Assembly (NCBI RefSeq): GCF_018139145.2
Contig: NC_059486.1
Span: 4,464,001-4,528,000 of the forward strand
Length of the DNA stretch: 64,000 bases
From: Gymnogyps californianus
Lineage: Eukaryota > Chordata > Aves > Accipitriformes > Cathartidae
Reading direction: 5' to 3'
In this document: positions 22,696 through 33,200 of the stretch, piece after piece
Position numbering within the stretch: the first letter of the stretch is position 1
Layout: each line of letters opens with the position of its first letter
Notes under the pieces: model-generated
Database searches by the model: none
Told to the model about the DNA's origin: nothing
The model's input: the letters and a program-made list of their open reading frames with translations, nothing else
Made by a program: the position numbers and the translations under genes

Positions 22696-23284
22696 ACTGA
22701 CAGTGTTTAGTTCTTTGTGTTCCAAACCTCTCTTCTTCTTCTGATTTGTTTTTCGGTAATTTTTCCCCTCTTGCTTTGCTGGATGTACTGCCCCAAAGCC
22801 TGAGCTGTTTCTTTTTCTGCTGATGCCTCTTGGAGAACCGCTTTGGAAAATAAAGGACGAGACCTACCCCAGCCGCCAGGTCGTTATTTGTGGCCGCTTT
22901 GTGCCGTCCGGGCGGTGGCGGTGGGTGGCTCGGCCCGGGCGAGGCCGCCGGTCGGTGCCGCAGCCCCGTGCGGGGCTGGCCGCTGAGGAGCGGGGCCGGC
23001 GGGGGCGGGCCGAGCCCTTCCTGCTGCCCGGCCGGGGCTCGGTGCCGGAGTCGGGAGCGAGGAGAGGGCGGCCGGGGGCGGGCCGGCGCTCGGGGCGGCG
23101 GCCGAGGGCCGTGCGGGTGCCCGCGGCGCGGCGGGGGACTACAGCTCCCGGCGTGCTCCGCGGCGGCGAGGCCTACGAGTCCCGGCGTGCCCGCGGGTGC
23201 GCCCGGGAACGGCTCCATCCGGGTCCCGGCCACTGCTGTGGGCGACTCGTCGCCATTACGGGGCAGCGGCGGCCGAGCCGGGGC
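22696..23284. repeat. Duplicated RNF10 upstream block (array copy)
   Basis: A 589-bp segment with the same length as 29233-29821 and, as far as I can read, the same sequence. It carries an AATAAA at 22849, a CpG island and two ZNF143-like motifs. It follows directly on the 3' flank of DYNLL1 copy 2. Confidence 0.9.
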
Positions 23285-23330
23285 AGCGCTGTCGTTGGTG
23301 CTGCAGCGCTCGGCCTGCGTTACCTCCGCC

Positions 23331-23436
23331 ATGGAGAAGAGCCGCCTCTGCGGCTCCCGTGCGCTCGGCAGCGAAGGGCGGCAGCTGCGATCCGCCTCGG
23401 CCGGGCCCGCCGCAGGGGAATGTGAGCCCGAAGGCG
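23331..23436 (+). pseudogene. Orphan duplicate of RNF10 exon 1
   Basis: ATGGAGAAGAGC at 23331 aligns to the internal MDKSS start of RNF10 (30187). The copy keeps the [11 protein letters not shown] stretch and the GGCG|GTAAGA donor (23437), and its frame stays open. Many residues differ (MEKSRLCGSR; GECEPEGG). The upstream ATG of the real gene is GTG here. About 316 bp of the RNF10 leader (29822-30137) is missing. No other RNF10 exon follows; decayed DYNLL1 copy 3 begins about 70 bp downstream. It could act as a first exon of a chimeric or non-coding transcript; no evidence of that is visible. Confidence 0.75.
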
Positions 23437-23504
23437 GTAAGAGCCGCAGCGGGAGGAGCGGCCGGCGACCGAACCGAGGGCGCGGGCGGGGGGGCCAGGC
23501 TCTC

Positions 23505-26040
23505 CCATCGGCCCGCCCGGGGGGCGGGGCTGGGGGCCCTCTGAGGCGGCCGCGGCGCGCGCGGGTCGGTTAAACCGCCGCCAAGGGGGAGCGCGCGCCC
23601 GCTCCGCTCCACACAGGGCCGGTCCCGCGGCGCCCGCCAAGCGGTGAGGGGCGCGTCAGGCGGCCTCGGGGTTGGGCGCACGGGGCGGCTTCTGAGCGGG
23701 GCCGGGGCCGGCCTGGGGAAGCGGGAAGGCTGAGGCCGGGCAGCGGGCGCCTCCCTCGACAGGGAAGGGCCGTTGGGGCCGGGCGCTGGAGCGGCTGCGC
23801 CCTCTCCCGGGGCTCCCGGCCTGCGTCGGGCTGGTGCCAAGCTGGAGAGGGGCTGGGGAGGGCGGCGGCGGCCGGCGGGGTTTGCAAGCGCTCGGGCGGT
23901 GCTGGTGTCGCTCCAGGCCGGAGCCCCTGGAGAGCGGGTGCTTAATGGGAGCAGGCGTTTAAGCCGCCGTTCCTCTGGCTCTGAGCGCGGGCTGTGCCTG
24001 TGCCTCTGGCAGAGGCGGCAGAAGTGCTGCACAGCCACGGCTGTGGGCACAGCGTGGGCCCTGAACACTCGTTGGGAGTGAGGATACCTTGTGTGGCTGC
24101 TGGGCAGGTGATCCTGGCAGGTAGCTGCTCCTGCAACTTTGAATTCTTTTCATTGTTTGATACAGACATCCATGGGTGGATCCATCACAGACGTGTCCGA
24201 AGAGCTGCAGCAAGACTCTGTGGAGTGTGCCATTTTGGCCATAGGGAATATAACGTTGAAAGAGAAATTACAGCCCTTATAAACAGGGTAAATATTTGAT
24301 TGCAATATCCTTTTGTTGAACACTATCCACACCAGAAGTCAAGTAGTGTGGGTGTTGCTACACTTTTTGGAAAAGCAAGTTCTGTGGACACGAGATACAT
24401 TGGACTTTTCCTGTGGGGTGGTGTCCCTGTGTTCCTTTTCCCACACCGTACGTGTACCTTTCCTAGTTTTGGTTTTGCAATACCTTCTATTTTTAATTGT
24501 TTTTTCACTATCTCATTGTCTAGCGGAATAGGAGAGTGTCTTCTGGCCTTTCCCAGTGTGACTGATTAGCTGGTAGAAAATACAGCCCTTTGAAGTCTGC
24601 TGTAACTTTCCTTAGAGGGAATGCCTTTTTTTACCTAGTCCTTGATTTAAGTTGTGTTCAAATTAGTCTTAAGGTTCTGCTCATAGTTCTGTAATAGTTG
24701 TGCAAGATTGGCTAGCTGGTTCAAAATTTGCAGGGAAAAGTAATTTTCTACACACCTTTTGTGTTCACATCCTCCTTTTATGTGCTGAACCATGCTAAAA
24801 TCCTGTGTCTTGGAGCACTGTTTATCTGGTGTCCGCAGAATACCTGTTTTTATATACGCATGAAGAAGAATAACAATTGTGCAAAAAATCTAGTTCTGAT
24901 TCACTTTCTGCTTTGCCATCTCAGGAGAATAAAGAAATCTAAGAGTTCCAGTGGAGATTAACTATTACATGAATCTGAGTGGAAGACCTGTTTGAAAAGT
25001 CATGCAACTAAATAGTACAATTGCTTCTGTTGGGGAGGTCTTCCTTTCCTGTCACCCTGACAGAGATATAAGCAGGTTTGTTTTTTCCACTTGTAAGAAT
25101 GGTGTTCTGTGTTACTGGAGAGCAGAGGCTTCGAGCTTGTCAGATTTTCCTTGAGGCTCCTAGTTGGAACCTGAGAAATTGTGGTGAGGAGATGATTTGT
25201 CCAGGGTCATAATAACTGATCAGAAATGTTTGCATGCTCTCATGGAAAATGTCCTCATTTGAGAGCTATTGGATATGACAGTATATAATGACTGACTGGA
25301 ACGTTCTGCTTTTAGCAGAGCTGTGTATCTTGGTTTTTGAAACATATGGTAGGCTTCCGAGTATGATGGGAGAACGTGATTGCGTGACCTGATACTTCAG
25401 TGATATAGTTTGAGAACATGGTATGAATTTGGGGGGGGAATTGCAGTCCCTGGGCTTATTCCCGCTCAGCTAGGAAGCGCTGTGGGCTTTTTTTTTGTGT
25501 GTCTAAGCAGCAGGTGAGGTATAAGAAGTAAGTAACACAGTCCTTATACTTAAAACCATATCCTGCTTCTTTATTGCCTTTTCAAAAAGTGATGCTTGTT
25601 AAGAAGAGACACATTAATGACAAAAAATCTGTAGTCAACTTTTGGGTGAGAACTGTGCTAATACTAAGTTCCTAGTGATCCCTTCTGCAGGAGTTTGAGA
25701 AGAAATAATAGTCCCACTCGGCACTGCGTTGTAGGAAGGAAATTTGGCAGCTGTGTGTCTGGTGAGACCAAGCACTTAATCTTCCTCGTGCTTGGAGTAA
25801 ATATTCTGTTTAAAGCTGGTTAGAGCTATGGATCATTGTTCAGTTGCTTGTGCTTACAGGACTGCACACTAACGGCAGCGGCTTCGTGCCTGCAGCCTTC
25901 CTGAGGAAGCAGACCTTGGTCTTCAGGGGTAACGTCAGGGATTTTTCTGGAGTGGTTGGTGGTTTTGTTGTATTTAGGGGGAAAAAAAAAAAGCCTTATA
26001 TTTATTTTCTTTCCAAAGTCAACTTCTTTGCTAATAAAAA
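23505..26040 (+). pseudogene. DYNLL1 copy 3, decayed
   Basis: The whole gene layout is recognisable: promoter-proximal GC box, exon 1 donor (exon ends 23643), intron 1 block, exon 2 (24166-24297), exon 3 (25691-25823) and AATAAA at 26033. Exon 2 has ATG at 24172 but has lost 15 nt of the N-terminal codons. A further 1-nt deletion after LAIG shifts the frame, so EYNVEREITALINR lies in another frame. Exon 3 opens with EFEKK and then two stops (TAA 25706, TAG 25709). The CCAAT boxes of copies 1, 2 and 4 are absent because the copy is joined to the RNF10 exon 1 duplicate. It cannot encode LC8. Confidence 0.92.
23751..24147. repeat. DYNLL1 intron-1 homogenised block, copy 3 (partial)
   Basis: About 390 bp, without indels after 23761 relative to 8482-8868, with about three substitutions. 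Sequence upstream of it diverges from copy 1. Confidence 0.88.
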
Positions 26041-26214
26041 TGTTATGTATGTTCCATCTTTAAGAGTTTTACAGCTGTTTTCTCTTTTTCCCTAACGTTG
26101 CTTGTGCTCCTCCTCATTTCCCTGTGAACAACCGCCTTTCAAAGAAATCTCTTCTCAGATCCAGACTATCCGAATGCTGAGCTAGACGTGGGAGTAAGTC
26201 AGTAACCTGAAGCT

Positions 26215-26690
26215 GCACAGAGGAGCCCTGCGGTTAGACAGGACCGTGCTCTGTCAGGGACACGTAGGAGTTACTGCAAGCCCTTGGCCTGGGTCGAAGG
26301 CAGACCGTTTGTCCGATGGCGAACTCCCGGTGACTTGATGTAGGTAAGCACTGCGCTGGTAGGTGTGTGGAGCCTTGAAGATAAGCTCGGTGTCCTGTGT
26401 GTGTTCTGAGTAACCGAAGTCCCTGGTGACAGCAGCTTCCTCATTGAGGAGAAGCTCAGAAGCTGCTTCCCCACGTACACTCAAAGCTCTTTGTCCGGTT
26501 GGAGGTAACGGAGAGCCCTCAGCCGGGCTCTGGTTTTACAGTAAATCCATCTGCCAGAGAGCACCGGGGGGGCTTTTAGCCAAGTCTCCTTCCTGTTCAC
26601 TTGCAGCGTCCTCGGAATTACAACGGTTTTGGAAGGTGGTTAGGCTGTAGCTGGTCTTCCTCGATGTCCCCGCTTACCGTGGGCAGCCGC
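26215..26690. other. Spacer between decayed DYNLL1 copies 3 and 4
   Basis: The 3' flank of copy 3 remains alignable to that of copy 1 up to the GTAAGTCAGTAAC motif (about 26207). After that nothing was recognised until the copy 4 CpG island. Confidence 0.4.
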
Positions 26691-26863
26691 GGCGGCGGGG
26701 CCGTTGCGGCGGGGCGGCAGGAGGGGGCGCTGCGGGCGCGGCCCCGCCGCCGGAGCGGGGGGCGGCTCAGCCACCGCGCGTTCCCGTCGCTATGGGAACG
26801 GGTGCAGGCGCGAGGCATGCTGGTCTGAAAGGGAACGCACCCCCAAGCGGGGCCCGGTCCTGG

Positions 26864-26942
26864 CCAATGAGCGCCCGGGGGCGGGCGGCGGCGGTGACCA
26901 ATGGCTGGCGGCCGGTACGCAGGGGCGGGGCTGGGGGGCTCT
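26864..26942 (+). promoter_or_regulatory. Promoter of decayed DYNLL1 copy 4
   Basis: CCAAT boxes 34 bp apart and GGGGCGGGGC just downstream, with GTCGCTATGGGAAC upstream near 26787. The motif set looks as complete as that of the intact copies. Confidence 0.6.
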
Positions 26943-27271
26943 CAGAGGCGGCCGCGGCGCGCGCGGGTCGGTTGAACCGGCGCAGCGATAGGGGGAGCGG
27001 GCTGCGTGTCCGCCTGGTGCCGGTCCCGGTCCCTCCGCTCCGCTCCGCTCCGCTTCACGCAGGGCCGGTCCCGCGGCGCCCGCGAAACGGTGAAGGGCGG
27101 GGGCGTCGCCGGTGCTTGAGGGGAGCTTTGTGGGGCCGGGCGGGGCCCCGTGAGGCGACCTTGGACCAGTGCGGCTCCCGGGAGGGGCCGGGTCCCACCC
27201 GGGTACTGGGAAGGCTGAGGCCAGGCAGCCGGCGCCGCCGAGAGCCCGGTGCGGTGCGTGTCCCGGCGGCT

Positions 27272-27799
27272 CCCCCGTGCCTGGGCCCTTCCCCAGCGGC
27301 CGCCTCCGCCTTTCCCGCGTCCCTGGGGGCTGCAGGCGGGAGCCTTCCCTGGAGCCGCGCGGGGCTCCGAGCCCTTGGCGGCGGGGCTGGGCTTCGTTCG
27401 CCTCCCCTCGGCAGGGAAGGGCCGTCGGGGCCGGGCGCTGGAGCGGCTGCGCCCTCTCCCGGGGCTCCCGGCCTGCGTCGGGCTGGTGCCAAGCTGGAGA
27501 GGGGCTGGGGAGGGCGGCGGCGGCCGGCGGGGTTTGCAAGCGCTCGGGCGGTGCTGGTGTCGCTCCAGGCTGGAGCCCCTGGAGAGCGGGTGCTTAATGG
27601 GAGCAGGCGTTTAAGCTGCCGTTCCTCTGGCTCTGAGCGCGGGCTGTGCCTGTGCCTCTGGCAGAGGCGGCAGAAGTGCTGCACAGCCACGGCTGTGGGC
27701 ACAGCGCGGGCCCTGAACACTCGTTGGGAGTGAGGATACCTTGTGTGGCTGCTGGGCAGGTGATCCTGGCAGGTAGCTGCTCCTGCAACTTTGAATTCT
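27272..27799. repeat. DYNLL1 intron-1 homogenised block, copy 4
   Basis: 528 bp, no indel against 8341-8868, about three substitutions. Identity breaks just before exon 2, where copies 3 and 4 share a different acceptor region. Confidence 0.9.
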
Positions 27800-28639
27800 T
27801 TTCATTGTTCAATACAGATATCCATGGGTGGATCAGACAGCCGTGATAAAGGATACGGACATGTCCGAAGAGATGCAGCAAGACTCTGTCGAGTGTGCCA
27901 TTCAGTCTCTGGAGGAATGCAATGTTGAGCATGACATTGCAGCTCATGTAAAGAAGATAAGTGTTTGCTCATAATGTCTTCCTACTGAATGCTATACAGA
28001 CTTCAGAAATCAAGCAAAAATGTTGGTGGGTAAGTAGTTCTAGAGACACTAGATAATCCAGTCAGACTTTCTCTGCAGACTGGTGTCCTTACGTTCCTTT
28101 CTGTACCCCGTATATGCACTTTTTTGGTTCTTCCCCTTCTCTTTCACACTTCATTCTGTTTAAGTCCTTTCCTCCACTCTCCAAAGACAGCACTTGAATA
28201 GTAATACTAAGTTCCTAGTGGTCTCTTCTGCAGGCGTTTGACAGGAAATATAATCCTACCTGGCAGTGCACTGTGGGAAGGAATTTTGTGACTCACAAGA
28301 CCAGTCACTTCGTCCTCATCTGCCTGGGTCCTGTTACTGTTCTTCTCCTCACGGATGCTTACAGCCATGGACTGTTTCTCAAACTCTCATCTTGTTACTC
28401 AGTTGTGTGCTTATGGCATGAAGCCTGGTGCCTTCAGCCTTCCTGAGGAAGCAGACCTTGGCCTTCAAGGGCAATGGCAGGGATTTTGCTGGCATGGTTG
28501 ATGTTTTTGTTGTAGTTAGGGGAAAAATAGCAAAAACAAACAAAAGACTTCCTTGCGTTTATTTTTTTTTTTCTACAGTCAGCTTCTTTGCTAATAAATG
28601 TATTGTGTTCTGCCTTTAAAAGTTTTATGGCTATGTACC

Positions 28640-29230
28640 CTATTTTTCTAGTATTGCTCATGCTATTTCTTACTTCACTGTGAATGTGGATGACTAACTT
28701 CGTTAGAAGGTTTCTTTTCTCAAATTCAGACATCTAAATACTGTGGTAACCACCCTCATAATTTGGTCAGTAATTCTAAGAATAATAGACCTAAACAGGG
28801 AGCAAACAGGGGTTAAAAGAAGGCATTTTATGAGGCTTCTCCTAAAATTTTATTTATTAGCTCTGCCCTTTCACACTCCACCCCCACTTTTCTTGTAAGA
28901 AACCTGGGAAATGCTTTCCCAGTGAAATTGAAGCTCTCATCCCTAAAATAATGGGAAAGGGATCAGCAGATGTGCTCAAGATCTTTGAATGTTATTTTAA
29001 GGGTTGATTAAAATGCCTTTAGAATCTCTGTTGCCTTGTATTTTTTCCCCTTTTCTTTTGCTTTGAAGGAAAAGTTAGAAAGTATCACTGAACTTAGGCA
29101 TTATAGAGTTGGCTTTTTATTTTCACAGTTGTTCGGTCCAGTTCAGTGGAAATACTTGATGCTTTATATCCTCTCAGGCCTCTGTGTTCACAAGCTTAAC
29201 CCCTAGTACTGCCAACTCATACCTGCCTGA
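28640..29230. other. Spacer between DYNLL1 copy 4 and RNF10 upstream block
   Basis: AT-rich, no exon or repeat recognised. The homologous 22696 block begins at 29233. Confidence 0.4.
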
Positions 29231-29232
29231 GA

Positions 29233-29821
29233 ACTGACAGTGTTTAGTTCTTTGTGTTCCAAACCTCTCTTCTTCTTCTGATTTGTTTTTCGGTAATTTT
29301 TCCCCTCTTGCTTTGCTGGATGTACTGCCCCAAAGCCTGAGCTGTTTCTTTTTCTGCTGATGCCTCTTGGAGAACCGCTTTGGAAAATAAAGGACGAGAC
29401 CTACCCCAGCCGCCAGGTCGTTATTTGTGGCCGCTTTGTGCCGTCCGGGCGGTGGCGGTGGGTGGCTCGGCCCGGGCGAGGCCGCCGGTCGGTGCCGCAG
29501 CCCCGTGCGGGGCTGGCCGCTGAGGAGCGGGGCCGGCGGGGGCGGGCCGAGCCCTTCCTGCTGCCCGGCCGGGGCTCGGTGCCGGAGTCGGGAGCGAGGA
29601 GAGGGCGGCCGGGGGCGGGCCGGCGCTCGGGGCGGCGGCCGAGGGCCGTGCGGGTGCCCGCGGCGCGGCGGGGGACTACAGCTCCCGGCGTGCTCCGCGG
29701 CGGCGAGGCCTACGAGTCCCGGCGTGCCCGCGGGTGCGCCCGGGAACGGCTCCATCCGGGTCCCGGCCACTGCTGTGGGCGACTCGTCGCCATTACGGGG
29801 CAGCGGCGGCCGAGCCGGGGC
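29233..29821. repeat. RNF10 upstream block (native copy)
   Basis: Same 589-bp block as 22696-23284. Here it is followed by the full RNF10 leader and exon 1. Confidence 0.9.
29675..29727 (+). promoter_or_regulatory. RNF10: RNF10 promoter with two ZNF143-like motifs
   Basis: ACTACAGCTCCCGGCGTGC at 29675-29693 closely matches the ZNF143/STAF motif. A weaker copy, CCTACGAGTCCCGGCGTGC, lies at 29709-29727. Both lie in a TATA-less CpG island. Both recur at 23138-23156 and 23172-23190 in the array copy. Confidence 0.55.
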
Positions 29822-30002
29822 CGGGGCGGCGCCGAGGAGCCGGTGGGTGCCTGGGTGGTGCCGACCACTCAGGCGGCAGGCAGCGCCGGGCCCCGCGGGG
29901 CTCCGTGAGCAGCTCCCTCCCTCGTCGCCCGGAGCCCCGCAGGCCCGGCCCGGCCTCCCGCGGCCCTCCCCGGTTCGAGCGGAGCAGCGAGAAGATGTCG
30001 CC

Positions 30003-30293
30003 ATGAAGGAGGCCGAGTCCGCGCTGCGCCGCCCCCGCCGGTCGCCCCCGCGGGCCATGAGCCTGGGCCCCCGCCGGCTCCGCCAGCGCCCGTCGTGCCC
30101 CCCTGCTCAGGGCCGCCGCTCGCCCGCCGGGGCGCCCGTTGATGCTGCAGAGCCCGCCCGGCGCGACCCCCGCCTCAGCCTCCGCCATGGACAAGAGCAG
30201 TCCCTGCGGCTCCGGTACGCCCGGCTCCTCGGCCGGCAGCAAAGCGCAGCAGCCGCGATCCGCCTCGGCCGGGCCCGCCGCGGGGGAGTCTAA
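30003..30293 (+). other. Overlapping upstream ORF in RNF10 leader
   Basis: ATG at 30003 in a good context (GCCATGA) opens a 96-codon frame ending at TAA 30291-30293. It overlaps the RNF10 start (30142) in another frame. It is preceded by a three-codon ORF (ATG 29995, TGA 30004-30006) that overlaps it by the ATGA junction. Relevance depends on the transcription start lying upstream of 29995. Confidence 0.45.
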
Positions 30294-33200
30294 GCCCAAA
30301 GGTGGTAAGAGCCGGGGCGGGGGCGGCGGGAGGAGCGGGCCCGGGCGGTGTGGGCGCGGGAGCGGGAGCGGGAGGGGGTTCTAGCCGCGAACCGGGAGTC
30401 CCGGGGGTTGCAGGCCGTTAGCTATGGCCCCTCGGCGGCCGCTGGGTCTCGCTGGTGGGTCTGAAGCGGTGGTAGCGCGGGAGGGAGGAACGGGGTAACC
30501 GTGAGCGAGTGAGCACCGTGAGGCTGCGGAGGCCGATGGCCTTGTGCCGGGGTTCGGTTTGTGGTGAAGCTGAACTTCTCCGTGTCGGATTGTTTGTCTC
30601 TCAGCTGGGTTTTAATGAGCTTCGTTTCAGGTTACTGCTTGTTTTTGCTTTCCTTTTTCCTTCCTCTTCCGGCTTTGTTCCCTGTTCGGTGAGCTGCGGT
30701 TCCTACTTTCTTCTTCCTTTAAGGATTAATGCTTTATCTTCATTAGCATTGGAGTAATCAGCTTCAGAGCCAAAGCTTTGGTTTTATAGTAAGAATATAT
30801 GTTTGCCAGTGCTTATGAAGAGAAACCTTAACTTTATTCTGTACTCAAGTGTGCTTTTACATCTTGCTTAAGGAGGTCTTGTATCGATACACAGCATTCC
30901 CCTTACCGGCTGTATTTCAGTAACCTACTTTGGAGGAGTTCAGAGTTAGTTACATATTGTTTGCTCATCTGGCATTTAAACCAAAGTGTTATATCTGTCA
31001 TTGCAAACAGCTAGTTTTGCTGACATAGCAGTTCATGAGGAGCCATTGTGGTTCCTGTCATCTATCTTTTCAAGGTAAGACCTGAGCCGCCTCCAGTTCT
31101 CTAAACCTGTTTGGGAGCAGAGTGTTCCTAGCAACCTTGCATTTTTTTCTGAAACCTAGAAATGGGACAGTAGTGATTAAAATTAGTGTTTTTAGTCCCG
31201 GAAGTACGTGTGAGAGTGTCAACAGGTTGCTACAACACCATCGCTGTACTAATTTCCTTCCTCCTCAGTGGTTTGTTTCAACTGTATTACTTCAAGTCTC
31301 TGAGAAAGCAACAATGTATTCCAGAGAGTTAACAAAATGAGTATCTTGAAGGTGTTGACTCCTTTTTGGACCTTCTCAATGCACTCAGATCCCAGGTAAC
31401 CACGTATTACCTGCTCTTCAGCTGTATTAACTGGTCTTCCACAGGATAGACTGGAGTGAGTGACATGGGAGGTGGCTCACCCACAGCTCCCCAGGTTGTG
31501 GTGTAACTGTGCGATTATAGTGGAATTCTAACTTCAAGTTCAAACACACGAAAGTCTCTTTAGGAAGAACTTTTTAGGCAGTCATTTCTGGAATAACTCC
31601 TAACTGATTTGCAAAGTTTTTTGCATCAGCAATAGGATTCGATGTGAGGGTCTTACTATCCCTAGCTACTGTTGTTATTTTTCAGTCTCTTATTTCATTT
31701 TTTTTCCCTCTATTGAACGGACCAATGGAAGCAGGGGATATCACGTGCTAGGTATGCAACAAGAGTTCTAGAACCAGATCTTTGGCTTCTGGTGGAATAA
31801 CAAAGTATATAAACGTCTCTGCGTGTATTGTGAGAGGCAGTGTGAAAGGCTAGCAGACACGAGGTTTTCCTGTTGTGGAGAGCTGGTTCCTGTCCCTGTC
31901 TCGCCAAGAGATACCTCATCACTACAGCTTCTTTTGTAGTGATGTGTGATGCTGTATGGAGGATTGTTCACAGAATATAAACATCCTTCAGTAAAGAGTT
32001 AAGATGGCCTGTCCTGTGGCTGTTATGCCTTCATGTAGAAGAAACAGTATCTGTAGTGAGGAAGGAAATAAAAGGCACGTCATTCCACCCCAAAATAAAA
32101 GTGTTAAGTAATTTTTGTGGAATGCCACCTTTTACAGGCTTGCAACAATGTTACTAGTAGCAGAAAAGTAGTGAGGAGAGAAATCCTGATGTACCATACT
32201 CTTCTACTCCAATACAATAGACTAACTTAAAAAAAAAACCAAACCTTTTTTGAAGACCTCTTTTTTAATAAACCAGAAGAAAATTCTGGCTTGACATAAT
32301 TCCGCTTCTAAGATGCTTGTTTCTTAACTACAATGGAGGGCAAAGGGATATGGAATGAGTTGCGTCCTTTACAGTGCATTGAAGAGGCCTGGCAAAATTA
32401 GCATCTCTTTTGGTAGAAGTAGATGTATATTTGGGAATATCGTAACTGGAGGGTACTGAAAACTAAAATGAGAAGATTCCCTTGGTCAGATTAGGGCAAA
32501 CAACCACAGGACAAACATACAGGATGCAGCTGTGTTAAGTTGTGGCTATGTTTTGGTAGCTGTTGCACGCAAGACACTGGCGTGTCACCATATGGGATTT
32601 TTTTCTTAAGTTCCTTATCATTCTATGTGTAGCTGATGTGGTCCACCCAATTTCTCTCCTGTTTCAGGAAAGGTGTAGGAGGTATTCTGAAAATCTTGTG
32701 TCTCCTTTGAAATGGAAAGTAGTCTTGATGGACCACAGACCCTCCCCAAAATGCTGACCTTTTGTTGCATAAGTGTCTTTTGCACTGATGGTCGCTGGAT
32801 TTGAGTCTAGTCAAGCTCTTGCCATTTAGATGCTTTTCAGAGTTACCTGCTGTGATCAAGACCTGCGGAAGAAATGAAGAAGTGGATGTTCGTGAAACCT
32901 TGTGGTAGATTCTCCTTATTTCTCTTGCAGCACAGCTTGAAATGGGCTAAATAGGATACTGTAAGCTCTTGTACTTGTGGAAGCTGGATTCCAGCTATCT
33001 TTCAAACTTGGCCTTAGAAACTAAATTAAACTCGGAAGTTTCCGACAGAAAAGTTTCTTTGGGTTGTATTAGTGCACCAACAGGAGTCACATCCCATTAG
33101 GATGGAATAAAGTAGCAAAGAGAAAATAGGCTTGTTGGGTTTCTCTGCAGTCCTTGAGACCTGATGGACAACATTAGTTCTCGCAAACGTTCCTGGGCCT

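Larger units (their letters stand above)
26770..28600 (+). pseudogene. DYNLL1 copy 4, decayed
   Basis: Keeps a full promoter (CCAAT at 26864 and 26898, GC box), exon 1 donor (exon ends 27089), intron 1 block, exon 2 (27818-27956), exon 3 (from 28234) and AATAAA at 28593. The ATG at 27824 is followed by one extra base, so the conserved [19 protein letters not shown] frame is not reached from it. The exon 2 donor is AT instead of GT (AAGAAG|ATAAGT). Exon 3 reads [18 protein letters not shown], lacks the three codons for GSY, has many substitutions, and its stop TAG is TAC (28360-28362), so the frame runs to 28446. A non-coding or truncated transcript is possible given the intact promoter and poly(A) signal. 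Confidence 0.9.

Noticed and set aside
22658..23332. Long minus-strand ORFs in both RNF10 upstream blocks
   Set aside because: They are Pro/Arg-rich readings of a CpG island, identical only because the DNA is identical; no domain or start context.
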